DNA of 64,000 bases from assembly GCF_030733265.1 (NCBI RefSeq), contig NZ_JASHJI010000016.1, positions 62,001 to 126,000 on the forward strand. The letters are read 5' to 3'. Shown one piece after another: positions 51,236 to 59,583 of this stretch. The DNA comes from Roseibium sp. MMSF_3412. GTDB lineage: Bacteria; Pseudomonadota; Alphaproteobacteria; Rhizobiales; Stappiaceae. Numbering within the stretch: position 1 is the first letter of the stretch; every line of letters begins with the position of its first letter. The position numbers and the translations under genes were made by a program. The notes under the pieces are model-generated. The model was not told the DNA's origin. It searched no databases and saw only the letters and a program-made list of their open reading frames with translations.

Positions 51236-52543
51236 TCAACCCCCGTAGATCGGGAACCGGGCTGTCAGTGCTTCTACCTTGGCTTTGACCGCGGCTTCAA
51301 CCGCTGCGTTGCCCTCTTCACTGTTTGCGGCCTTCAAACCATCCAACACTTCCGTGATCAGGGCGGCAACTTCCCTGAATTCGGCAACGCCGAACCCGCG
51401 CGTCGTGGCGGCCGGCGTACCAAGCCGGATCCCGGAGGTCACGAAAGGTTTTTCAGGGTCGAACGGAATGCCGTTCTTGTTGCAGGTGATGTTCGCGCGC
51501 TCAAGCGCCTTTTCCGCAACCTTTCCGGTCGCGTTCTTCGGGCGCAGATCCACAAGCATGAGGTGATTGTCGGTCCCGCCGGAAACGATGTCCAGTCCCT
51601 GTTCCTTCAGAGCTTCGGACAGGGCTTTGGCATTTTCCGCAACGGCGCGGGCATAGGCCTTGAATTCAGGCTGCAGCGCTTCCTTGAAGGCCACGGCCTT
51701 GGCCGCGATGACATGCATCAGCGGGCCGCCCTGAAGGCCGGGGAAAACCGCCGAATTGACTTTCTTGGCGATCGCCTCGTCGTTCGACAGGATCAGGCCG
51801 CCGCGCGGACCACGCAGGGATTTGTGCGTGGTGCTGGTGACAACATGGGCGTGCGGCACCGGCGACGGGTGCACGCCGCCTGCGACCAGGCCGGCGATAT
51901 GTGCCATGTCCACCATCAGATACGCGCCGATGCTGTCGGCAATCTCACGGAACTTCTGCCAGTCCCAGACGCGGGAATAAGCCGTGCCGCCGGCAAGGAT
52001 CAGCTTCGGCTTGTGTTCGTGGGCAAGGCGCTCGACCTCGTCCATGTCAAGACGGTGATCGTCCTCACGTACGCCGTAAGACACGACGTTGAACCACTTG
52101 CCGGACATGTTCACAGGCGAGCCGTGCGTCAGGTGGCCACCGGAATTGAGATCGAGCCCCATGAAGGTGTCACCCGGCTGCAGCAGGGCGAGAAACACCG
52201 CCTGGTTCATCTGGCTGCCGGAATTGGGCTGGACATTGGCAAACTGGCAGCCGAACAGTTCCTTGGCACGCTCGATCGCAAGCGTTTCGGCGACGTCAGC
52301 GAATTCACATCCACCGTAGTAGCGCTTGCCCGGATAACCTTCGGCATATTTGTTGGTGAAAATCGATCCTTGCGCTTCCAGAACTGCGCGCGACACGATG
52401 TTCTCCGACGCGATCAGTTCGATCTCGTGCCGCTGGCGCCCGAGTTCCTGCTGAACGGAACCGAAGATATCGGGATCAATTTCGGCAAGGGTACTTGTGA
52501 AGAAACCGGAATGAGACTGCCCGGAGCTTTCCATCAAAGACAT
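51236..52543 (-). CDS. glyA: Serine hydroxymethyltransferase
   Basis: 435-residue PLP enzyme that converts serine and THF to glycine and methylene-THF. ELIASENIVSRAVLEAQGS, TNKYAEGYPGKRYYGGCEF, VVTSTTHKSLRGPRGGLIL (PLP Lys) and FVTSGIRLGTPAATTRGFG are signatures. ATG 52543 (MSLMESS) is chosen because the upstream extension is unlike the family. It links the C1 pool to the methylene-THF used by the other folate genes, but is the general housekeeping copy. Confidence 0.97.
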   Translation of the reverse strand: MSLMESSGQSHSGFFTSTLAEIDPDIFGSVQQELGRQRHEIELIASENIVSRAVLEAQGSIFTNKYAEGYPGKRYYGGCEFADVAETLAIERAKELFGCQFANVQPNSGSQMNQAVFLALLQPGDTFMGLDLNSGGHLTHGSPVNMSGKWFNVVSYGVREDDHRLDMDEVERLAHEHKPKLILAGGTAYSRVWDWQKFREIADSIGAYLMVDMAHIAGLVAGGVHPSPVPHAHVVTSTTHKSLRGPRGGLILSNDEAIAKKVNSAVFPGLQGGPLMHVIAAKAVAFKEALQPEFKAYARAVAENAKALSEALKEQGLDIVSGGTDNHLMLVDLRPKNATGKVAEKALERANITCNKNGIPFDPEKPFVTSGIRLGTPAATTRGFGVAEFREVAALITEVLDGLKAANSEEGNAAVEAAVKAKVEALTARFPIYGG

Positions 52544-52759
52544 CGCACTTTCCCTGTATTCGTATGACGTAGAACCAAGCCTCGGATTTCGCCCTTTCGG
52601 ACACCGCCATGCCGTTTGGCCAAGTTTGCGCGAGGAAGTAACACAGCGCCATTGCAGAACCAAGGGGCATACCGACGCGGCCAATTGGGAAAACGACAGA
52701 GAATTTTCTCAAAGTCGCTTATCTGCATGACTTTTCATGCTTCGACGGCAAAGCAGCGC

Positions 52760-52987
52760 TCAGTACAATGTCGGATCTGATGACGGGCCATCGCGCTCGG
52801 CAATCTGGCTGATCCGGCGCTTGAGCTTGCGCACCGCAACGCGCTGCAGATCTTCTTGAGCGGTACTTGCGGGCCCGAATGTGGACACTTCTATACCGGT
52901 TGCAGCATCGATGGCGGTGACCTTGACCTGCCCACCGATCGGATGAAATTCGAGATAGATCTCGCCTGGCCGCGGCTCGCGACTCAT
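52760..52987 (-). CDS. DUF6898 small protein
   Basis: 75-residue cytoplasmic protein. EIYLEFHPIGGQVKVTAIDA, TGIEVSTFGPASTAQ and LQRVAVRKLKRRI resemble the DUF6898 family that lies next to glyA in Alphaproteobacteria. Two short beta segments and a basic helix are predicted by eye. Nothing is known of function. A MITE-like element begins 100 bp upstream of its start. Confidence 0.75.
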   Translation of the reverse strand: MSREPRPGEIYLEFHPIGGQVKVTAIDAATGIEVSTFGPASTAQEDLQRVAVRKLKRRISQIAERDGPSSDPTLY

Positions 52988-53086
52988 CTGCCATCTCCCT
53001 GCTGCCCCAGCCTCCTAGAAGACACGAAACGCCGGCCTTATCAAGACCGGCGTCCCATTCCCACACATCGGATGAGCTTTGATAAC

Positions 53087-53356
53087 CTAGGGTACGGGCT
53101 CATAAATGAAGTCAATTTGGTTTGGATTGTTTTGACCAACTGTTAGGAGCGAAAGCGCAGGAAATGTGGTTCATTTTCAAGCCTTTCGCGACGCAGCAGA
53201 TGGCCAAAACGGCCAAATCCGAAGGACGGCAAAATGGCCTCACCTCGCAGCGTCACCGCGCTTGACCGGGCACAACGCCCGCTCTGCGCACGCTTCCTCG
53301 CGAGATTTTGCCATTTCTACCGCCAAATCGGCTTCATTTATGGGTCCGTACCCTAG
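53087..53356. mobile_element. MITE-like element 3 (270 bp)
   Basis: 270 bp bounded by CTAG on each side. The terminal inverted repeats start CTAGGGTACGG and, after three variable bases, read CATAAATGAAG, then C and TTTGG near 33 bp. The right CTAG supplies the stop codon of the minus-strand L,D-transpeptidase. The whole length is homologous to the reverse complement of element 2. No transposase. A 33-codon frame lies at 53164-53265. Confidence 0.87.
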
Positions 53357-54672
53357 AGGCGAGCCTGCGTTTCGGTGGTCAAGACGTCATCCCTGGCGTA
53401 GATGTCATCGCGGAAATGCACGACGCCATCGGCGTTGGCCCACGCGGTCACGTAGGTCATGTAAAGCGGAATGGACTTTTTCAGTTTCACGTCTTCACGC
53501 TCACCGGTCCGAATGACCGAGTCCACGCGGGTGCGATCCCAGTCCGGTGTCGTTGACTGCAGCATCCAGGTAACAAGCTCGCGTACGTTCTGAACCCGGA
53601 CACAGCCGGAAGAGTGAAAGCGCTGGCTTTCGCCGAAAAGGGTCTTGGACGGCGTGTCGTGCAGATACACCTGGTGCTTGTTGTGGAAATTGATGCGAAC
53701 AGAGCCGAGTGAGTTTTCAGCGCCCGGGTCCTGGGTGAACCGGTACTGCGTTGCTTCGTCGGTGTTCCAGTCGATCTGCTGCCACGCGAGTTCGTTGCCG
53801 CTCCAGTCGAAGATGCGGATGTTGTTCTTCGACAGGTATTCCGGATCTTCCTTCATCTTCGGAATGAGATCCTTGCGGATGATCGACACCGGAACCGTCC
53901 AGTAGGGATTGAAGTTCAACTCGTAGATCTTGCTGTTCAGGATCGGGGTCTGCCGGTCGATCTTGCCGACAACGGCGGTGTGGCGTGAGCGGACCCTGCC
54001 GTTTTCAACGGCTTCGATCTCTGCAGCGGGAATGTTCACCATGACATAGCGGTCGCCCAGGAAACCCGACATGGAGCGCATGCGCACCAGGTTGGTTTCA
54101 AGCTGGCCCAGTCTGACATGTGCCGGCACGTTCAACGCCTGCACCGTGTCATTGCCCATGACGCCGTCCGGGATCAAGCCATGACGCAACTGGAAGCGGC
54201 GAAGGGCTGCCTCCACGTAGGAATCGAACGCATCGGACAATCCCGCCTGCTGTTCCAGGTCGCCGGACGCAATCAGGCGCCGGCGCAATTCAACGACGCG
54301 CGGATCCTTTGCCCCGATCCTGAGCGCCTTGCCGCCACCCGTGACTGTTCCCCAGCCGCCGGCTTGCACAATGCGCTGATAACGGTCGATTGCGACTGCT
54401 ATGTAATCGGCCGTTTCAGGCGACAGGGTCGGCGCCGAGGAATTCACCTCGGTGATGTTTTCCGTGGCGATATCGAAGTTGTCGGTCCATTCGACATTCT
54501 GCCGGTTCTGCTGGAGTGACTGCAAAGCCGTCTGCGCGCTCGCGGGAGCGCCCTGCACCAGCAATGCGCCGATACCAAGGGCACAAACGCCGAGGAAAGA
54601 CTTCCCGGCACGCCACGCAGCAAAACCCTGTTTCCCGGACTGGCCGACCTTCATGTGCATCGCCAACTTCAT
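53353..54672 (-). CDS. L,D-transpeptidase (YkuD) with PG-binding domain
   Basis: 439-residue exported enzyme that makes 3-3 cross-links or attaches proteins to peptidoglycan. A signal peptide covers about residues 1-47 (LGVCALGIGALLVQGAPASA). A PG_binding_1 domain follows (AALRRFQLRHGLIPDGVMGN), then the YkuD domain: ILNSKIYELNFNPYWTVPVS and the catalytic FHSSGCVRVQNVRELV with its Ser-Gly-Cys. ATG 54672 replaces an upstream TTG. The stop codon is the CTAG at the edge of element 3. Its neighbour encodes an LdtR-type MarR regulator, as for ldtP in Liberibacter/Sinorhizobium. Confidence 0.93.
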   Translation of the reverse strand: MKLAMHMKVGQSGKQGFAAWRAGKSFLGVCALGIGALLVQGAPASAQTALQSLQQNRQNVEWTDNFDIATENITEVNSSAPTLSPETADYIAVAIDRYQRIVQAGGWGTVTGGGKALRIGAKDPRVVELRRRLIASGDLEQQAGLSDAFDSYVEAALRRFQLRHGLIPDGVMGNDTVQALNVPAHVRLGQLETNLVRMRSMSGFLGDRYVMVNIPAAEIEAVENGRVRSRHTAVVGKIDRQTPILNSKIYELNFNPYWTVPVSIIRKDLIPKMKEDPEYLSKNNIRIFDWSGNELAWQQIDWNTDEATQYRFTQDPGAENSLGSVRINFHNKHQVYLHDTPSKTLFGESQRFHSSGCVRVQNVRELVTWMLQSTTPDWDRTRVDSVIRTGEREDVKLKKSIPLYMTYVTAWANADGVVHFRDDIYARDDVLTTETQARL

Positions 54673-54970
54673 TTGCAACGCCCTACGCCTTCAGATCTCG
54701 TGGTATTGAACCGGGCCAGTAAAACAGCTCCGGCTTCCTGTTCCAAAACAAATATCTACTCGGCAGAGGTTAATAAATCGCTTGAATTTTTAACCATGCC
54801 GCCGCCTTGAGCGCTGCACAAAGCCATTCTTTTGTGACCACAAGATGTCACGTAACAGCCGCCGACCGCAAATTTCCTGCGATGCGGGTTCATTTGAAGT
54901 CAGCCGCGCCCTGACTTCCGGATAAGAAGAAAAGCAAACGATTTAAAGCCACAAATGCGTGATGACCCAA
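54673..54970. promoter_or_regulatory. Promoter region of the L,D-transpeptidase gene
   Basis: About 300 bp between the L,D-transpeptidase start and the regulator's terminator, AT-richer than its surroundings around 54745-54800 (TTAATAAATCGC, GAATTTTTAACC). It must hold the ldt promoter and perhaps an LdtR site; I cannot point to a specific operator. Confidence 0.45.
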
Positions 54971-55003
54971 AAACAAAAGCACCGCCCGGTGGGCGGTGCT
55001 TTG
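54971..55003 (-). terminator. Terminator of ldtR-like gene
   Basis: On the minus strand AAAGCACCGCCC and GGGCGGTGCTTT form a stem with loop ACC, followed by TTGTTTTTGGG. It lies 23 bp after the regulator's stop. Confidence 0.9.
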
Positions 55004-55025
55004 TCATCCGGATTTGCCGCGAATT

Positions 55026-55541
55026 TCAGAGCCGGTAAAGAATCTGGTCAGTCCAGAACCGCTCGAGCCGGCGCAGAGACTTGTTGAGTGCAACAAAATC
55101 CTCGGCACCGATCTCGCCGACCTGCTCAACCGACAGGATGTGCCGCTCATACAGATCGTTGACGATCTTGGCGACTTCCTGGCCCTTGTCGGTCAGGCTC
55201 ACACGCACCGAACGGCGGTCCATTCTGGAACGCTGATGGTGGATGTAACCGGTCTCGACCAGTTTCTTCAGGTTATAGGACACGTTCGAACCGAGGTAGT
55301 AACCGCGCGTACGCAGCTCACCGGCGGTCAGCTCTGCATCACCGATGTTGAACAGCAGCAATGCCTGCACGCTGTTGACATCGGAACGGCCCATACGGTC
55401 GAATTCGTCCTTGATGACGTCCAGAAGACGCCGATGCAGTCTTTCGACAAGAGTCAGAGCTTCAAGGTAAAGTGGCTTGATTTCCACTTCGTCCGCTTCG
55501 CTCGGTGAAACAGCGTCGACTGCCCTACTTGCGGTGATCAT
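55026..55541 (-). CDS. ldtR: MarR-family regulator, LdtR-like
   Basis: 171-residue MarR/winged-helix protein. The DNA-binding core reads VQALLLFNIGDAELTAGELR, GYYLGSNVSYNLKKLVETGY and HHQRSRMDRRSVRVSLTDKG. ATG 55541 (MITASRAVDAV) is chosen; an upstream start would add a basic extension. It is directly upstream, in the same direction, of the L,D-transpeptidase gene. In Liberibacter and Sinorhizobium the homologous LdtR controls such a transpeptidase, so the same is likely here. The effector pocket cannot be judged from sequence. Confidence 0.88.
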   Translation of the reverse strand: MITASRAVDAVSPSEADEVEIKPLYLEALTLVERLHRRLLDVIKDEFDRMGRSDVNSVQALLLFNIGDAELTAGELRTRGYYLGSNVSYNLKKLVETGYIHHQRSRMDRRSVRVSLTDKGQEVAKIVNDLYERHILSVEQVGEIGAEDFVALNKSLRRLERFWTDQILYRL

Positions 55542-55693
55542 GTGTTTGCGCCTCTTATAGTACCTGTTGATGGGCGGATATTTTCCCGCCTTGTCACTCA
55601 ATCTAGCCGAGTGTTTCTAAAATCCGCTTAAGAGACACGCTGAATCGTTCGTTAACGTTTGAACCGCTTTTGAGCACCCTCATTCATCTTTTG

Positions 55694-56587
55694 TTAATCA
55701 TGACCGCGCAGGAAATTCACGATACCTGAGAAGTCCTTAGCATCTCCCCCGGAGTTACAGAACAGCGTATAGAGCGCAGCGGCCTCGGCTCCGAGCGGCG
55801 TCGCCGCGCCAGCGGAACTTGAAGCCTCCTGGGCAAGCTTCAGATCCTTCAGCATCATCGCCGCGGCAAAGCCCGGCTGGTAATCCCGGTTGGCCGGAGA
55901 CGACGGCAGGGGCCCTGGAACCGGACAATAGGACGTCAGCGACCAGCACTGTCCGGACGCGGTTGAGGAGATGTCGTAGAGCTTCTGGGCGTCCAGCCCA
56001 AGCTTTTCGGCCAGCACGAATGCCTCACTGACGGCAATCATGGAAATGCCGAGGATCATGTTGTTGCAGATCTTGGCAGCCTGTCCGTTGCCGGCGCCAC
56101 CGGCATGCACGATCGTCTTGCCCATGATATCGAGAAAGGGCCTGGCTGAGGCAAAGGCCGCTTCCGAGCCGCCGACCATGAAAGTCAGCGTGCCCGCCGT
56201 GGCACCGCCGACGCCGCCGGAAACCGGTGCATCCACCATGGGCATATCCTTCTCCGCTGCCGCGGAAGAGACCACCCGTGCGCTGTCGACGTCAATCGTT
56301 GAGGAATCGATCAGGAGCGTACCGGTTTTCGCATTCTCCAGAATGCCCCCTTCCCCCTGATAGATCTGGCGAACATGCTTGCCCGCTGGCAGCATTGTGA
56401 CAATCACATCTGCCGCCGCCGCAAGGTCGGCAACGCTTCCGGCTTTTTCACCCCCTGCCTCAACGAGCGCACTTACTGCGGTTTCCGCGAGATCGAATCC
56501 AAGAACCCTGTGTCCGGCCTTGACCAGATTGACGGCCATCGGTCCGCCCATGTTGCCAAGCCCGATGAAACCGATAGTGCTTGTCAT
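55694..56587 (-). CDS. mmsB: 3-hydroxyisobutyrate dehydrogenase
   Basis: 297-residue beta-hydroxyacid dehydrogenase of valine breakdown. IGFIGLGNMGGPMAVNLVKA is the NAD-binding fingerprint, DAPVSGGVGGATAGTL the substrate loop, GAGNGQAAKICNNMILGI holds the catalytic Lys, and GFAAAMMLKDLKLAQE the C-terminal motif. It shares direction and pathway with the hydroxyisobutyryl-CoA hydrolase and acyl-CoA dehydrogenase genes upstream, with a DUF6163 gene between them. Confidence 0.93.
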   Translation of the reverse strand: MTSTIGFIGLGNMGGPMAVNLVKAGHRVLGFDLAETAVSALVEAGGEKAGSVADLAAAADVIVTMLPAGKHVRQIYQGEGGILENAKTGTLLIDSSTIDVDSARVVSSAAAEKDMPMVDAPVSGGVGGATAGTLTFMVGGSEAAFASARPFLDIMGKTIVHAGGAGNGQAAKICNNMILGISMIAVSEAFVLAEKLGLDAQKLYDISSTASGQCWSLTSYCPVPGPLPSSPANRDYQPGFAAAMMLKDLKLAQEASSSAGAATPLGAEAAALYTLFCNSGGDAKDFSGIVNFLRGHD

Positions 56588-56682
56588 GTCGTTTCTCCCA
56601 GATGCATTCCGCCTTGTTCCAGAATCGGTTGGGCGGATTTCTTTATGACTTGATTCAGCTGATTACCGCTTGTGGGCCTGCG

Positions 56683-57108
56683 TCACCCGTGTGCAGTTGC
56701 CGCGCGGTTTTCCTTGTGCATGAGATAGGCCAGCGCCGCATAGATCGCGATCGTGATCAGATAGAAGGTGATTTCGTAAGGCCGCCGGCCATAGAGATCC
56801 GCAAACGCGGTGTGCATCAGGATCTGGCAGAAACACCTGAAGATCCACATCACCGTTCCCCAGGAAACGGTCAGCCAGAGACCGGTCGCGGCAACCAGAT
56901 CCAGCACGGCGAAGAACACGGTGGCTCCCTGCAGGGCGACCGGCATGTCCCAGAAGAAATTGCCGTGCCACTCAACGACGCCGATGATGCGCGCCCAGTA
57001 GATGACGCCGCCACCCATGAGAATCAGCGCGATGCAGCGCAGATACAGGATCAGGATCGTGCTCCACGGCGGGCGGGCGTCAATTAGGTCCTGGAAGCTT
57101 GTGATCAT
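56683..57108 (-). CDS. DUF6163 membrane protein
   Basis: 141-residue protein with four hydrophobic helices (about 17-38, 52-75, 78-95, 105-127). Motifs include GGGVIYWARIIGV, LVAATGLWLTVSWGTVMW and TFYLITIAIYAALAYLM; this fits DUF6163. It lies inside the valine-catabolism set (18 bp after the hydrolase gene on the same strand). Function unknown. Confidence 0.78.
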   Translation of the reverse strand: MITSFQDLIDARPPWSTILILYLRCIALILMGGGVIYWARIIGVVEWHGNFFWDMPVALQGATVFFAVLDLVAATGLWLTVSWGTVMWIFRCFCQILMHTAFADLYGRRPYEITFYLITIAIYAALAYLMHKENRAATAHG

Positions 57109-57126
57109 GTGCGATCCGATTGCGCC

Positions 57127-58161
57127 TTATAAAGGAAGATCTCCGTCAGTCGGTTCTTCGAAATACGACGCCAGCCCGTCCGTGTCCACTTGTGCGAGCT
57201 GATTAGGGCTCCATTGCGGAGACTGGTCCTTGTCGACCACAACGGCCCGGATGCCCTCGAAGAAATCCTCACCGTTCAGGATCTGCGAGACGATCCGGTA
57301 TTCCAGCTTCATGCACTCGTTGAAGTTCAGCGTCGCTCCGCGTTTCATCTGCTCAAAGGCAATCAGCACGCTGGTCGGCGACTTGCCCCGGATCGCGGCG
57401 GCGGTCTTCAAGGCAAAGTCGTCTCCGGCAGCGTCAAGGCGAGCGAGAACATCTTCGACGGAAGACGCTGAAAACGCGTTTTCGATCACACCCCTGTTTT
57501 GCTCGACGGGCCCGGCCTCCCCCGTCACGCAAAATCGCTCCAGCGTTGCATCGACGTCGTCGGCCGTTTCCAGGGCCGCTTTGAGATCGGACAAACTCTC
57601 CTCACCGATTGCGTGGGTGAGAACGCCCGAATAAAGCGCATCCGCCTGTTTCAGCCTGCCTGCCGACAGGGCACAATAAATCCCGATCCTGTCCGGCATG
57701 CGCGGCAGAAAGAACGTGCCGCCGACGTCCGGGAAGAAGCCGATCCCGGTTTCGGGCATGGAAAACAGCATGTTCCCGGTGCCGACGCGATGGCTTCCGT
57801 GAACAGAGACACCGACGCCGCCGCCCATGACGATACCGTCAATCAGCGCAATATAGGGCTTTGGATAGGCCTTGATGTAGGCGTTCAGTGTGTATTCGTC
57901 CCGGAAAAAGGTCTTCAGTCCCTCGATTTCACCGGCCAGCTTCGCATCATAGATGCTGCGGATGTCGCCTCCGGCGCAAAAGGCCTTGCCACCTGCCCCT
58001 TGTATGACAACGTGCCGGACACCGGGATCATCCGCCCAGAGTTCGAGCTGCGCGGCGAGCGCCCTGACCTTGTCATGTGTCAGGGCGTTGAGCGCCTTGG
58101 GCCGATTCAGGGTTACGAACCCCGCCTTGCCACGCACCTCGAACAGGATCTCGTCGTTCAT
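57127..58161 (-). CDS. 3-hydroxyisobutyryl-CoA hydrolase
   Basis: 344-residue crotonase-superfamily thioesterase of valine degradation. FVTLNRPKALNALTHDKVRA, GAGGKAFCAGGDIRSIYDA and LIDGIVMGGGVGVSVHGSHR are the CoA/oxyanion motifs, with the extended C-terminal half LLIAFEQMKRGATLNFNECM (part) and ECMKLEYRI that separates HIBCH from enoyl-CoA hydratase. ATG 58161 is preceded by AAGG; a start at 58188 is possible. It lies 54 bp downstream of the acyl-CoA dehydrogenase gene. Confidence 0.9.
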   Translation of the reverse strand: MNDEILFEVRGKAGFVTLNRPKALNALTHDKVRALAAQLELWADDPGVRHVVIQGAGGKAFCAGGDIRSIYDAKLAGEIEGLKTFFRDEYTLNAYIKAYPKPYIALIDGIVMGGGVGVSVHGSHRVGTGNMLFSMPETGIGFFPDVGGTFFLPRMPDRIGIYCALSAGRLKQADALYSGVLTHAIGEESLSDLKAALETADDVDATLERFCVTGEAGPVEQNRGVIENAFSASSVEDVLARLDAAGDDFALKTAAAIRGKSPTSVLIAFEQMKRGATLNFNECMKLEYRIVSQILNGEDFFEGIRAVVVDKDQSPQWSPNQLAQVDTDGLASYFEEPTDGDLPL

Positions 58162-58215
58162 TGAATTGCCTTGTGGAATGAGAGTCATTTCAAAGGGTAG
58201 CGGGTGAGGCTTCAC

Positions 58216-59355
58216 TCAGTCTTTCAACATGTGGCGCGCAATGATCAGGCGCATGACCTCGTTGGTGCCTTCCAGGATCTGATGCACTCTGACATCGCGG
58301 AAAAAACGTTCAATCGGATAGTCGCGCAAATAGCCATATCCGCCATGGAGCTGCAAGGCCTCGTTGACGACCTTGAACCCGGTGTCGGTCGCGAGCCGCT
58401 TGGCCATTGCCGCCAGCCGTGTAGCCTCGTGAGACTTTGCGTCCACGGCAGCTGCCGCCTTGTGAAGAAGCAGACGCGCGGCCTCCAGCTCGGTCGCCAT
58501 GTCGGCCAGACGGAATTGCAGAGCCTGAAAATCGGCGATCGGCCTGCCGAACTGCTTCCGCTCCTTCACGTAGGAAACTGCATGATCCAGGCAGGCCTGC
58601 GCGGCACCGAGCGAACAGGCACCGATATTGAGCCGACCGCCGTCGAGTGCGGACATGGCAATCTTGAACCCCTGCCCTTCCGCGCCGACAAGATTCGATT
58701 TCGGAACGCGGCAGTCCTGGAAATTGACCTGGGCCGTCGGCTGGCTCTTCCAGCCGAGCTTGACCTCGTTGGCACCGAAGCTCAGGCCGGGGGTTCCCTT
58801 TTCGACAAGAAGGCAGGAGACGCCCGAGGGCCCCTCGCCGCCCGTGCGTACCATGACCGCATAGAGGTCGCTCACGCCGCCGCCGGAGATGAAGGCCTTG
58901 GAGCCGTTGAGAACATAGTGGTCGCCATCGTCCCTGGCGCTGGTGCGCAGGCTCGCCGCGTCCGAGCCGGAGCCGGGTTCGGTCAGGCAATAGCTGGTCA
59001 GAAGTTCCATCGTGCAGAGCCTGGGCAGGAATTTCTGCCTCAATTGCTCAGATGCAAAGCTATCGATAATCCATGCGACCATGTTGTGGATGGAAAGATA
59101 GGCCGCCGTCGACGTGCACCCCTTGGACAGCTCTTCGAAAATCAGTGCCGCATCAAGCCGGGCAAGCGCCGAACCGCCCACGTCTTCCTTGACGTAAATG
59201 CCGCCGAAACCCAGTTCGGCCGCCTTGCGCAGGGTCGGGATCGGAAAGATGCTTTCCTCGTCCCACTCCTTGGCAAACGGCGCGAGTTCGTCTCTTGAGA
59301 AGCTCGCCGCCATATCCTGAAAAGCGCGCTGATCTTCGTTCGGTGCAAATTCCAC
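58216..59355 (-). CDS. Acyl-CoA dehydrogenase (isobutyryl-CoA type)
   Basis: 379-residue flavoenzyme, first of the valine-catabolism genes here. ASFSRDELAPFAKEWDEESI, AYLSIHNMVAWIIDSFAS, SYCLTEPGSGSDAASLRTSA (FAD/substrate motif), MSALDGGRLNIGACSLGAAQ and LQLHGGYGYLRDYPIERFFR with EGTNEVMRL at the end, where the catalytic Glu resides. Adjacent hydrolase and 3-hydroxyisobutyrate dehydrogenase genes favour isobutyryl-CoA as substrate (inference). Confidence 0.93.
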   Translation of the reverse strand: MEFAPNEDQRAFQDMAASFSRDELAPFAKEWDEESIFPIPTLRKAAELGFGGIYVKEDVGGSALARLDAALIFEELSKGCTSTAAYLSIHNMVAWIIDSFASEQLRQKFLPRLCTMELLTSYCLTEPGSGSDAASLRTSARDDGDHYVLNGSKAFISGGGVSDLYAVMVRTGGEGPSGVSCLLVEKGTPGLSFGANEVKLGWKSQPTAQVNFQDCRVPKSNLVGAEGQGFKIAMSALDGGRLNIGACSLGAAQACLDHAVSYVKERKQFGRPIADFQALQFRLADMATELEAARLLLHKAAAAVDAKSHEATRLAAMAKRLATDTGFKVVNEALQLHGGYGYLRDYPIERFFRDVRVHQILEGTNEVMRLIIARHMLKD

Positions 59356-59583
59356 GTCGTTCCTCCCAACTGGGCGTCACCCGGCAGAGGTGACAGCCGT
59401 CCGTTTTTCCGTTGCGGCTGATGCACTAAACCATATTTGACGCATACGTCAAACAATCTCTTTTTCGTTATTATTTTCAGTTATTTTACAGAATGTTGGA
59501 ATGCGTCAATCTGCGTGATAGATTGCCCCGACACATCCGGCACAATGTGCACCATCCATCCTATACCCGAGTCAGACCCCGCC

